Positions 1-9,348 of a DNA stretch of 64,000 nucleotides are shown here, piece after piece. Under the pieces are notes generated by a model, which had not been told where the DNA came from, ran no database searches, and saw nothing but the letters and a program-made list of their open reading frames with translations. Numbering within the stretch: position 1 is the first letter of the stretch; every line of letters starts with the position of its first letter. This stretch comes from Sediminibacterium roseum (GTDB taxonomy: Bacteria; Bacteroidota; Bacteroidia; Chitinophagales; Chitinophagaceae): contig NZ_JAACJS010000011.1 of assembly GCF_009939005.1 (NCBI RefSeq), forward strand, positions 1 through 64,000, written 5' to 3'. A program made the translations under genes and the position numbers.

Positions 1-3000
1 TCGCTGCAGGTGCGGTGATCACTGGTTTTTCGGTATCGTTCACAACAATGGTTTGTATTGCTGTTTGTGTGTTACCGTGAATATCTGTTACTGTCCAGGT
101 AATGGTTGTTGTGCCTACGGGGTAATCGTCTGTCAATAACAATCCATCACTTCTCACTCCTGTTGTGGATTGAACACCGCAGTTGTCTGTTGAAGCCGGC
201 GCGATAATATTTACATGCGCACCACATTTAGCCGCGTCGCTGTTTACAGCAATTGTTTCCGGCGACACGATCACTGGTTTTTCATTGTCTGCAACCGTTA
301 CCGTTTGCGTAGCCGTTGCTGTAAGGCCGCTGTTGTCCGTCACTGTCCAGGTAATAGATGTTGTGCCCACAGGATATTTTGCATCCAATGCAAGCCCATC
401 ACTCCGCACCCCTGTCACCGTTGCCACACCACAGTTGTCTGCCGTTGCAGGAACGCCCGGCGCTACTGTTGCTGCGCAGGATCCTGCATCGTTGTTCACA
501 AAAATATCTGCCGCTGCCGTAATGGTTGGGGCAATATTATCTGTTATGATCACGGTAAATGTATTGCTTACCGTTCCGCATGCATTGGTTGCAGTAACCG
601 TTACATGGGTTGTTCCCTTATTGAAAGCCGTTCCGCTTCCACTACCCGCACCGATGCCTGTTTTGGCTCCGCTGAACGCATAGGCAAGCGATGGCGTTGG
701 TGCGCCTGTTGCCCCGAGACCGTAATTGATCACCGTTGCACAATCATTTGCCGGCGTAAACCCAGCTATGCTTGCTGTGATATTATTGAATACCGGCATT
801 GAACAGGTGATCTCCCCTCGCACGGCGAAATCATAAGATGCTTCATCGCAATCACTATTGTTTACAACAAGCGTCGCGTTTTTCACGCCAATACTTATTG
901 CATTGAAAGTTACATCGAAGCTTGCGGCGCTGCCTGCAGGAATTACTACAGGAAGTGTAATACCACTCACTGTAAAGTTTGCTGCGTCCGATCCTGAAAC
1001 ATTGACCGACGATACCGTAAGCGGCGCCGTTCCATTGTTCGCGATTGTGAATGATCTTACAACCGGTATGGATGGCAATGTTCCGCCAAAATCCGTGTTG
1101 TCTGTTGCGGAAGCTGTGCCATCCCCTTTCACAATCGAAACATTATTCCCTTTCACATCAACTTCTGCAGATTGAACGGTTACGGTTTGTGTAAAGGTAG
1201 ATGTGTTTCCTGCGATATCTGTTGCCGTCCAGATCACCGTCGTTGTACCCAATTGGTAAACGCCCGATGCATCCGGGGTACCTGTTATGTTATTTGTAAG
1301 TATGATGTTTTCAGTTGTTCCGCAGTTGTCTGTTACGGCAGGCGAAGGAATTGTAACGATCGCACTGCATTGGCCCGCTGTATTTACCGTAGTAACATTC
1401 GTCGCAGGCGAAATCACAGGAGGCGTTACATCTTTCACGATCACTGTTTGTGTTTGTGTCGAGATATTGTTGTTGCCATCGTTGTATGTCCATGTGATCG
1501 TATAGGTGCCTTGCGTATTGTATACCAAAGGATCTGTTGTTGTTGCCGTAACAACACCCGCGCAGTTGTCTGTTGCCACCGGCGCCGTTGCCACCACCGA
1601 ACATTCGCCCGTAAGTGTTGCCAGCGTTGCCTGGTTTGGAACAGGTGCCGTAGCATCGGTTACGGTTACTGTAAAGTTATAGGTAACCGTTCCGCAGGTG
1701 TTGGTTGCTGTTACCGATACGTTGGTAATACCTTTCTCAAATACGGATCCACTACCGGTTCCGTTACCGCTACCTGTTGTTGCCCCTGTAAACGCATAAG
1801 TAACATTCACACCCGGAACGCCGCTTACGGTTAATGGATAGGCAACCGTTGCATTACAGCCAGATGAAGTGGTTTGTGACTGAACCGAATTGTTCGTATT
1901 TGCGAACGATGGTGTGGTTCCCGTGGTAACCACTGCGTTTCCGGCCATCATGTTCGTACAGCCAGAAGAAGTATTGGTTGCGAGCACGGTGTAATTTGCT
2001 GCTGTTGCCTGGTTGCCGAATGAGATAGAAGATCCTGTTCCGTTTACCGGTGATCCTACATTCGTCGATCCATTTCTCAGCTGGTATCTTACCCCTGTTT
2101 CCGATCCATTCAGTCCCACCGGAACACCAGCGCCATTGCATGCATTACCGCCACCTGTTACATTGAATTGTGTTGGCAATGGATTAACGGTTATGGTTGA
2201 TGATGCTGTATTCTTACATCCGTTTGCGTCTGTACCGGTTACAGTATAAGTAGTCGTTGAAGCAGGATTCACATTGATAGACGCCGTGGTTTGTCCGCCC
2301 GGGGCCCATGACCAGCTTGTGCCTACGCCGCTGTATGTAACTGTGACCACGGCATAGTAGCCACCGAGGTCAACTGTATTGTTGTTGATGAATCCGAACT
2401 GGCTGCCGCTAGTTGTAACCGAGAATGTGTTTGTACCACCCACTACATAACCTGTTGCCCCGAAGTTCAGGCTGAAAAGATTGCCTGATGCGGGTGGCGT
2501 GCAAGAACAGTTGTATGGAGCGGTAAACGATGTACCGGCTACACCATTGAGTGATGTTGCGCGTATGAGTCCTGAATTACAGTTAACACCGGTTGTAAAC
2601 TTGATGTTCACATTGGTAACTGTACCGGAACCTGCATCAACCCACGTGAAGCCCTGGTTGGCGCCGCTGCCGTACATTCCTCCTGTGCCGCAGTTGCTTG
2701 GTGTATTCAGAAGGTTCGCCAATGCGATCGTATATGTTTTTGTTGTGGCCGGCGCCGCCGTAAGCGTTACCGCACCGCCTGCACAGATCGTTGTTGCGGC
2801 TGGTGTGATCGTGATGCCCGGCAATGGATTTACAACAACCGTTGCAGTGCCGCTCATGTTTGAAGCACATCCGGTAGAAGCGTTGGTTGCTGAAATGCTG
2901 TAAGAGCCGGCTGTCAACTGCACACCGAAAGACAATGCACTACCGGTTCCAGCCAATGCTGCACCCAGGTTTGCGTTGTTTTTTCTCAGTTGATAATTGA

Positions 3001-6000
3001 CACCGCTCTGTGAGTTTGAAAGGCCAACAACAACACCTGTTCCACCGGCGCAATAAGCACCGCCACCTGTTACCGTATAGGCTACCGGTAATGCATTGAT
3101 GGTTACGGTTGCTGTTTTCGTTCCCACATTTCCATTTACATCTGTTACAGAGAGGGTAACAATGTTTGCACCAACATTGCTGCTGTTGAACGTGGTTTTG
3201 TCGAGGCTGATGGAAGCGATGCCGCAGTTGTCTGTAGACCCGTTGTTTATCATTGCGGTTGTGATGGATGCGTTTCCATTTGCATCGAGGCACAAGGCTA
3301 CATCTTTCGTGTTCACAACCGGTCTTGTTGTATCGAGTACCGTAACGATCGCTGTTGCTGTTTGCGCATTACCTGCGGCATCTGTAACGATCACCGTAAG
3401 GTTGTTCGCACCGAGTTTGCTGCAGTTGAATGTATTGCTGGTTGCACCGCCCACCGATTCGTAGGTTGCCTGTATCGAAAGGTTCTTAACCGTTCCGTTG
3501 CATGGGTCGCCAAACACGCCGTTCGTGGCATTGATGGTTCCCGAATTGTTTCCCAAAAGAATACCGCCTACAATACCTGCGCTGCCAGTTGCATGGCAAC
3601 TACCCAGTGTAAAATTACCGCAGCTTCCTGTTGGTGTGCCATAGCTTGCAAAATCAATGGACGTGAACACTGCGCCCGCAGGTGCCTGCATAAAGATGGT
3701 TCCGTTCTCTGCTGCTGTTCCGCATACATATCCTGTATTGTTCACAGAAAGCGTAACGGCACCGCAATTATCGTAGCTGCCATTGTCGAGCTGCGCCGCA
3801 GTTACCGTTGCAAGGCCGTTTGCTCCCAGGTAAATGGTAACATTTTTCACCAATGCAACCGGTTTAACATTGTCAACTACGGTTACATCAAAAGAAGTGG
3901 AAGTGCTGCCGCATGCATTGGTTGCATTGACAACAACGTGCGTAACGCCTGTATTAAATACTTTACCGCTTCCCGTTCCGCTACCGGTGCCGGTTGTTGC
4001 GCCGGTGAAGGTGTAGGTTACCACCGGCGTTGATCCGCTTACCGACAATGGATAAGTTACCGTTGTATCGCATGTGCCGGAAGCAGTATTGTGTTGTATA
4101 TATAAATTGGAATTTGCAAAAGACGGAGCCACACAGGTCACCGATCCCGTCACTGCGAAATCGTACGATGCTTCATCGCAGTCGCTGTTGTTGATCGCAA
4201 CCACTGCATTCTTTGTTCCCACCGCCGCCGGGTTAAACAGTACGGTAAGGTTTACACTGCCTCCTGCCGGAACTGAAACCGCGGTTTCCAATCCACCAAC
4301 GGTGAAATCAGAAGCATTCGTTCCTGTTACTGTATAGGATGAAAGCGTTAACGCAGCCGTTCCAGTATTCTGTACCACGAACGTTTTGCTTACTGCAACA
4401 CCTGGGGTTGTGCCTCCGAAATTTGTATTGTCACCCGTAACAGGCGTGGCATCGCCTTTCACGATTGCAACGCCGTTGCCCGTAATGTTGATCTCCGGCC
4501 TGGCCGCATTGCCGATCACCACCGGCGTGTTTGCCGAAGCGCAGCCACTTGCCGCTTTCACAACAATATTGTATGTACCGGTGGTGAGCGCGCTGAATAC
4601 ATTTGATGATTGGTAATTCGCACCGCCATCTTTCGAGAACTGGTATGGCGTTGCTCCCGCACCACCGGTTACCGTAATGGTTGCATCGTTTCCACAGATC
4701 ACATCTGTTTTAGCGATGCCTGCAGTTGGCGTCGTATTAACGGTTACTGTTAATGAGGCCACGCTTCCGCAGAGTGTGGTGTAGGTGATGACCGATGTTC
4801 CGGCAGACAAACTACTTACAACACCCGATGTATTAACAGATGCTACAGCACCATTGCTGCTGCTCCAGGTACCGGCTGTCAGCGTGGTAGACAATGCTGT
4901 TGTTGCCCCGGTACAAACCGTTGAAATTCCACCCACTGTTCCCGATGCAGGAACAAAAGGCGCTGCGTTGCCCGAAACATTGCCTGCAACCCAGTTGGAT
5001 GTTGCTCCTGCGAGTGCGAAATTCATGAGCGACCCTGTGAGGTTGTTGCCACTGAGGTCTGTTAATGTTGCAACGGATGCGTTGTTCGCATTTACAAATC
5101 CCTGGTTGAACTTATAGTAAGCTACCAACCCGCTTTGCGGTGAAGCGATCTCTCCTGAAATATTGTTTGCGACCTGTTGTGCGCACAATGCCTTGTTCCA
5201 GAAACGGGCCTCATCAATCGATCCGTCGAAATAATTTGGGATTGCGGCGGGCAGATCGGCGTTACCTACTTCGGCGCCGATAAAGGTTGAATTGTTTGCG
5301 TTATAGGTAACCGGGTAATTTCCACCCGCATCGTTTTGATTTTTTTGTGTACCGTCTACGTAGAGTATTGTATTCCTTCCATCATAGGTAAGTGCGATGT
5401 GGTGCCATCCCGAAGCAAGCGATGAAGCATCCCATGAAACGATCGCGTAAGCGCCGTTCCTTCTCACCAACGCGGTAATGTTTGTTCCCGCATTGCTGAA
5501 CCCGCCGTTTTCGCTGATGATGATCGAATAACCGTTTCCATCGGTATTGCCTAATATCGTTTGCAACGCCGGTGTGCCCCAGTTTGTTCTTCTCACCCAT
5601 GCTTCCGCTGTTAAGGCACCCGTTGGTTTAAGCAATGATGATGAGCCAAGCGTTACATAACTGCCTGCGCCATCAAACGCCAACGCACCTGCTGCACTGT
5701 TCACCGTTACCCTGGCAGAAACCACTGCTGTACATCCTGTGGCCGATGTTCCTGTTACGGTATACAATCCTGCCACGGCCGTTGAGCCTGCCGTGAGTGA
5801 TGGATTTGCACTGGTTGATGTAAACAAATTCGGGCCCGTCCATGAATAAGATGCGGCACCTGTTGCCGTAAACGCAATCGTTCCCCCGATGTTTACCGGG
5901 CTGTTGCTTGTTACAGCCAGTGCCGGCAGTGGGTTAACGTTCACTACTTTTCCTGCGGATGTTGATGAGCATCCCCCTGCACTTGCAACCGCAACCGTAT

Positions 6001-8245
6001 AGGTTCCTGAAACCGTTGCACCATACGTGTTACTGGTTGCAGCAGGAATGGCCACCCCGTCCCTGTACCACTGGTACGCCGAGCCTGAGCTCGCCGTCAT
6101 CGTAAGCGTTCCCTGGGCACAAATGGCGCTTGCTCCTGCAGGTGTGATGGTTGCGCTCGTAAATGTCACTCCATATTTTCCTGCCAGGTAGCCATTCACC
6201 TGTTGTATCTCACAGTCGGTTAATTTCCTGTTGTATACAATGAATTCGGCAATGTCTCCATTGAAGCTTCCATTGTCTCCGTCATTACCTATGCGCAGCG
6301 ATGGCTGCGAATTTGAATTGGTATTATCTGTAAATGTATTTACAATGCCCCCGTTGAAATAGATATTCGATCCGTTTGCAACACCGTTGTTGTACACGGC
6401 TGTCATCAGCTGCGTCACGCCTGTACTACCCGCACCGGTCACATCTACATAAGTTGGGTTGACAAGGCCGAGCGATACGATGCCATTGTTTCCAAATGCC
6501 CATGAGCTGTAGAAAAAGCGATCCCAGTCCCCGTCGTCATTGCCCCACAATGCCTGTCCTTGTCCGCCGTCTGATGCATGTGTTCCCTGTTTGTACACGG
6601 TGAACATCGTGATCGCAGGGTTTGCGCTTGCCCTGATGTCAACATTTGCGGCCTGCAACACCGAACCCAATGCATCGCTTACCCTGGCAAACCTGGCTAC
6701 AGGTTTTCCGTTGACCTGGTTGGTAACATAAGTGATGTTGTTCTGCCCGGCCAGTGTTGTGGCATTGTTGCCTTTCCCCGACCTGTCTTTCCATATTCCC
6801 AGGCTGGTGCCCGTTGCGGGATCATTTCCGGCAACGCCGTCGCCATCAATGTTCGATGCGTCGAGCCACATCAGGATACCGTTGTTGATTCCCACAGGGC
6901 CCGAAACCGCAGCCACGGTAACGATAAACGTTTGCGTACCCGAAGTATAAAAACCATTAGCGGCCTGTGTGGCCGTAATGGTTGCTGTTCCTGCTCCATT
7001 TACCGTAACGGTGTTACCGCTTACAGATGCAACAGAAGTATTATTGCTCGCGTAACTGAATGCACCACTGCTATTGCTGGTGGGGTTGGTAATGGTGAAT
7101 GCAGCGTCGCCAACCGTTTTGTTAACATTCGACATAGCCGAGATGGTTGGCGGGGCCGTTACAACGATCGTATAAGACTGGTCGGTTGTTGTGGTGCCGT
7201 TGCTTGCGCGCAGCGTCACGCTGTTGTTCCCCAGGTTGCCTGCAGCAGGCGTGCCGGCTAAAGTCGCAATGTTTTGAACTTTGAATACTTTTGAGATGCC
7301 GTCGTCACCAAAATAAACAATGTTGCCAGGCGTGATGGCCAGGCCCCATGCATTACCTACCGGACTATAAATATTTGTAAAGGATGAAAGATTCGAATCA
7401 TACTTACGCACAAATCCTGGACCGCTTATATATATATTATTGTTTCCATCGACCTTGATATCCATAGGTGCGTTCAGGCCCAGGCTCGATGAAGAAAACG
7501 CTTCGGTTGCAATGTTATAAACAAGCACGCTGCCGGTATTAATGCCAACGGCATAGATCATACCGAAAGGGCTCACGGTAAGTCCGGATACAGAGGTGAA
7601 ACTGAAAACGTTTGTAGCGGTTCCATTGGCAGGGTTTACTTTCAGGATCTTCGAGGTGCCGTAAGCGGCCACATAAAGAAAACCGCCGTAAGAGCTCAGT
7701 CCCATTAAAACGCCCTGCCCGTTGGTAGACGCAGTATATACAAGCGTTTCTGAAACAGGGCTGGCAAGGTTGATCTTGTAAATGCTGCTCTTGCCTGTTA
7801 CGTTGTTGTTGTAATAAGAACAATAGAGATCCCCGTTGTACACATGCATATAGTATACATCTCCGCTCATATGGTTAAAGAACGTTGTAACCGTTCCGGC
7901 CGGGGTGATCTTGTAGATCGCCGTACCACCCTGTGCGGCTACGTAGAGATTGTTGGAGGCATCCATCGCCACCCCGGATGGCATGGCACTAAGAGAACTG
8001 AACTGTGCAGCGGTTAACTGGGACGTGCCCAATGTTAGCCAGGAAGGCTTGACAGGCGCCGAAAAACCAACCGCGCCACCAGATACATCAGTTGCGGCCA
8101 TTGTATAGCTATAAGCCGTGCCCACAGAGGCAGCAGTTGGCGCAACAGTAGAGAAAACGGGTTGGGATTTGACTGCGGCTGCACACACAAGAGACAACAC
8201 GACACAAACAGCCACAGATACGCGGACACGTAAAAATGATCTCAT
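1..8245 (-). CDS. Giant secreted multidomain surface protein (HYR/LamG/SUEL-lectin), 3' end outside window
   Basis: One reading frame stays open from an ATG at 8245 to the left edge, about 2,748 residues, and continues outside. An export signal (MRSFLRVRVSVAVCVVLSLV) leads the protein. Reading N to C, I see: NHL/propeller-like repeats (about 80-320), a bacterial Ig-like module (355-440), a LamG-like segment starting GILMWLDAS (450-700), a second LamG-like segment (850-1040), an anchor-D module (from ~1250), a galactose/rhamnose-binding SUEL-like domain with DFASYGTPTGSCGNF and VFGDPCNGTVKNLSIQ (1490-1595), HYR modules with TDNCG motifs, and a second anchor-D module (~2360). The family is typical of Bacteroidota adhesins and gliding-surface proteins. 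The C-terminus, where a type IX secretion signal would lie, is not in view. Binding to glycans is inferred from the lectin-like modules only. Confidence 0.88.
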   Translation of the reverse strand, partial: MRSFLRVRVSVAVCVVLSLVCAAAVKSQPVFSTVAPTAASVGTAYSYTMAATDVSGGAVGFSAPVKPSWLTLGTSQLTAAQFSSLSAMPSGVAMDASNNLYVAAQGGTAIYKITPAGTVTTFFNHMSGDVYYMHVYNGDLYCSYYNNNVTGKSSIYKINLASPVSETLVYTASTNGQGVLMGLSSYGGFLYVAAYGTSKILKVNPANGTATNVFSFTSVSGLTVSPFGMIYAVGINTGSVLVYNIATEAFSSSSLGLNAPMDIKVDGNNNIYISGPGFVRKYDSNLSSFTNIYSPVGNAWGLAITPGNIVYFGDDGISKVFKVQNIATLAGTPAAGNLGNNSVTLRASNGTTTTDQSYTIVVTAPPTISAMSNVNKTVGDAAFTITNPTSNSSGAFSYASNNTSVASVSGNTVTVNGAGTATITATQAANGFYTSGTQTFIVTVAAVSGPVGINNGILMWLDASNIDGDGVAGNDPATGTSLGIWKDRSGKGNNATTLAGQNNITYVTNQVNGKPVARFARVSDALGSVLQAANVDIRASANPAITMFTVYKQGTHASDGGQGQALWGNDDGDWDRFFYSSWAFGNNGIVSLGLVNPTYVDVTGAGSTGVTQLMTAVYNNGVANGSNIYFNGGIVNTFTDNTNSNSQPSLRIGNDGDNGSFNGDIAEFIVYNRKLTDCEIQQVNGYLAGKYGVTFTSATITPAGASAICAQGTLTMTASSGSAYQWYRDGVAIPAATSNTYGATVSGTYTVAVASAGGCSSTSAGKVVNVNPLPALAVTSNSPVNIGGTIAFTATGAASYSWTGPNLFTSTSANPSLTAGSTAVAGLYTVTGTSATGCTAVVSARVTVNSAAGALAFDGAGSYVTLGSSSLLKPTGALTAEAWVRRTNWGTPALQTILGNTDGNGYSIIISENGGFSNAGTNITALVRRNGAYAIVSWDASSLASGWHHIALTYDGRNTILYVDGTQKNQNDAGGNYPVTYNANNSTFIGAEVGNADLPAAIPNYFDGSIDEARFWNKALCAQQVANNISGEIASPQSGLVAYYKFNQGFVNANNASVATLTDLSGNNLTGSLMNFALAGATSNWVAGNVSGNAAPFVPASGTVGGISTVCTGATTALSTTLTAGTWSSSNGAVASVNTSGVVSSLSAGTSVITYTTLCGSVASLTVTVNTTPTAGIAKTDVICGNDATITVTGGAGATPYQFSKDGGANYQSSNVFSALTTGTYNIVVKAASGCASANTPVVIGNAARPEINITGNGVAIVKGDATPVTGDNTNFGGTTPGVAVSKTFVVQNTGTAALTLSSYTVTGTNASDFTVGGLETAVSVPAGGSVNLTVLFNPAAVGTKNAVVAINNSDCDEASYDFAVTGSVTCVAPSFANSNLYIQHNTASGTCDTTVTYPLSVSGSTPVVTYTFTGATTGTGSGTGSGKVFNTGVTHVVVNATNACGSTSTSFDVTVVDNVKPVALVKNVTIYLGANGLATVTAAQLDNGSYDNCGAVTLSVNNTGYVCGTAAENGTIFMQAPAGAVFTSIDFASYGTPTGSCGNFTLGSCHATGSAGIVGGILLGNNSGTINATNGVFGDPCNGTVKNLSIQATYESVGGATSNTFNCSKLGANNLTVIVTDAAGNAQTATAIVTVLDTTRPVVNTKDVALCLDANGNASITTAMINNGSTDNCGIASISLDKTTFNSSNVGANIVTLSVTDVNGNVGTKTATVTINALPVAYTVTGGGAYCAGGTGVVVGLSNSQSGVNYQLRKNNANLGAALAGTGSALSFGVQLTAGSYSISATNASTGCASNMSGTATVVVNPLPGITITPAATTICAGGAVTLTAAPATTKTYTIALANLLNTPSNCGTGGMYGSGANQGFTWVDAGSGTVTNVNIKFTTGVNCNSGLIRATSLNGVAGTSFTAPYNCSCTPPASGNLFSLNFGATGYVVGGTNTFSVTTSGSQFGFINNNTVDLGGYYAVVTVTYSGVGTSWSWAPGGQTTASINVNPASTTTYTVTGTDANGCKNTASSTITVNPLPTQFNVTGGGNACNGAGVPVGLNGSETGVRYQLRNGSTNVGSPVNGTGSSISFGNQATAANYTVLATNTSSGCTNMMAGNAVVTTGTTPSFANTNNSVQSQTTSSGCNATVAYPLTVSGVPGVNVTYAFTGATTGSGNGTGSGSVFEKGITNVSVTATNTCGTVTYNFTVTVTDATAPVPNQATLATLTGECSVVATAPVATDNCAGVVTATTTDPLVYNTQGTYTITWTYNDGNNNISTQTQTVIVKDVTPPVISPATNVTTVNTAGQCSAIVTIPSPAVTDNCGTTENIILTNNITGTPDASGVYQLGTTTVIWTATDIAGNTSTFTQTVTVQSAEVDVKGNNVSIVKGDGTASATDNTDFGGTLPSIPVVRSFTIANNGTAPLTVSSVNVSGSDAANFTVSGITLPVVIPAGSAASFDVTFNAISIGVKNATLVVNNSDCDEASYDFAVRGEITCSMPVFNNITASIAGFTPANDCATVINYGLGATGAPTPSLAYAFSGAKTGIGAGSGSGTAFNKGTTHVTVTATNACGTVSNTFTVIITDNIAPTITAAADIFVNNDAGSCAATVAPGVPATADNCGVATVTGVRSDGLALDAKYPVGTTSITWTVTDNSGLTATATQTVTVADNEKPVIVSPETIAVNSDAAKCGAHVNIIAPASTDNCGVQSTTGVRSDGLLLTDDYPVGTTTITWTVTDIHGNTQTAIQTIVVNDTEKPVITAPAA

Positions 8246-8370
8246 AAACAGTTGGTTTGGATTAAATTTCCCTTAATCAACTGCGATGGATACAATTCGC
8301 AGATGTTAAGAAACGTTAAAGTACGCTGCGGCCTTTCAGCGGAAAAACCTATTTGATGGTGCAGGCCCGG

Positions 8371-8400
8371 CCAGTAGATAAAGCAGGGTTTCCAGTAGAC
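8371..8400. promoter_or_regulatory. Candidate LytTR-type direct-repeat binding site
   Basis: Two copies of CCAGTAGA, followed by T and C respectively, begin at 8371 and 8392, so they repeat every 21 nt. LytTR regulators such as AgrA bind two 9-bp direct repeats separated by 12-13 bp, which gives this period, and the repeat resembles the ACAGTTAAG-type half-site. The site lies about 95 nt upstream of a LytTR response regulator and about 125 nt upstream of the divergent giant surface-protein gene. Binding is an inference. Confidence 0.45.
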
Positions 8401-8494
8401 ATGGATGTTTTGTGACCGGAACCTCTAAGTTTTCCTTGTTTTTTCCCGGATTGTAATATATTAGTGCCCAAAGGCTTAGATTTAAAATCCATTG

Positions 8495-9298
8495 ATGAAG
8501 TACAAGTGTATCATTGTAGAAGACAATATCCTGGAACGCGATGCGTTGGCAATGAAGCTGAAGAAGATCGACAGCCTTGTTGTCAGGGCCGCATTGGCCG
8601 ATGGCATGGAAGCAGTTTCGCTACTGAAAAGCGAAGACATCGATATTGTTTTTTCTGATATCGACATGCCGGATCTCTCCGGTATCCAACTGCTCAAAAG
8701 TTTAAAGAACCCACCTGTTTTTATTTTCATCTCTTCCCATTCAGAACACGCTGCAGAAAGTTTTGAACTGGATGTGATCGATTACATTGTAAAACCGGCC
8801 AGGATCGAGCGACTGATCAAAGCCACCAATAAAGCGATCGAATACATCAATACAAAAAGGAACATACACGCAGAAGCAACGGTGAGCGCAAAAACAACAC
8901 AGCCACTTCAACCGACTGCGTTGCCTGGCATCGACCTCATCAAAAGCATCGATGCGCAGGATTATTTTTTCATCAAGGAAAAAAATACGCACATCAAACT
9001 CAATATGGGCGATGTGCTGTATATAGAGAGCATGGGCGATTTTTCAAAGATCATTACCACGCAGCAGAAAACGCATTTTGTACTCATCAGCCTTAAGAAC
9101 CTGGAGAAACAACTTCCGGAAAAGATCTTTATGCGCGTGCACAAGCAATACATCGTTAACATACTTCACGTACAGAACATCAGTGTGTCGGATATCAAAC
9201 TCACCAGCAACGACATTGTTCCCGTAAGCATCGCTTACAAACAATCTTTACTGGATAACCTGATCAATAAGAAATCGCTGACGAGATTCAGTGATTGA
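8495..9298 (+). CDS. LytTR-family response regulator
   Basis: This 267-residue protein has an N-terminal receiver domain with acidic residues E9/D10, phospho-acceptor D55 in FSDIDMPDLSG, and a conserved lysine in VKPAR. The C-terminal half (about 165-265) is a LytTR DNA-binding domain, with the typical IESMGDFSKI strand and RVHKQYIVN near the end. ATG at 8495 is preferred over the adjacent in-frame TTG at 8492. It is divergent from the giant surface-protein gene and convergent with a histidine kinase. Its usual partner would be a LytS-type kinase; none is adjacent on the same strand, so the partner is unknown. The 21-nt-period direct repeat upstream suggests control of itself and perhaps of the divergent gene. 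Confidence 0.93.
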   Translation: MKYKCIIVEDNILERDALAMKLKKIDSLVVRAALADGMEAVSLLKSEDIDIVFSDIDMPDLSGIQLLKSLKNPPVFIFISSHSEHAAESFELDVIDYIVKPARIERLIKATNKAIEYINTKRNIHAEATVSAKTTQPLQPTALPGIDLIKSIDAQDYFFIKEKNTHIKLNMGDVLYIESMGDFSKIITTQQKTHFVLISLKNLEKQLPEKIFMRVHKQYIVNILHVQNISVSDIKLTSNDIVPVSIAYKQSLLDNLINKKSLTRFSD

Positions 9299-9348
9299 GG
9301 CAACTGCAACCTGTTCAAAGTCGCGCATTGGTAAAATGCAGGCCGCGT

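Noticed and set aside
183..2249. Several plus-strand ORFs of 70-220 codons in the first 2.3 kb, some cysteine/arginine-rich
   Set aside because: They are shadows of the large minus-strand gene; their composition follows from its Thr/Val/Asn codons and none has a plausible domain.
180..3250. A recurring CCGCAGTTGTCTGTTG-like string, at first resembling a repeat array or CRISPR
   Set aside because: It is the reverse complement of codons for the HYR motif TDNCG, occurs at irregular spacing and is not followed by equal spacers.
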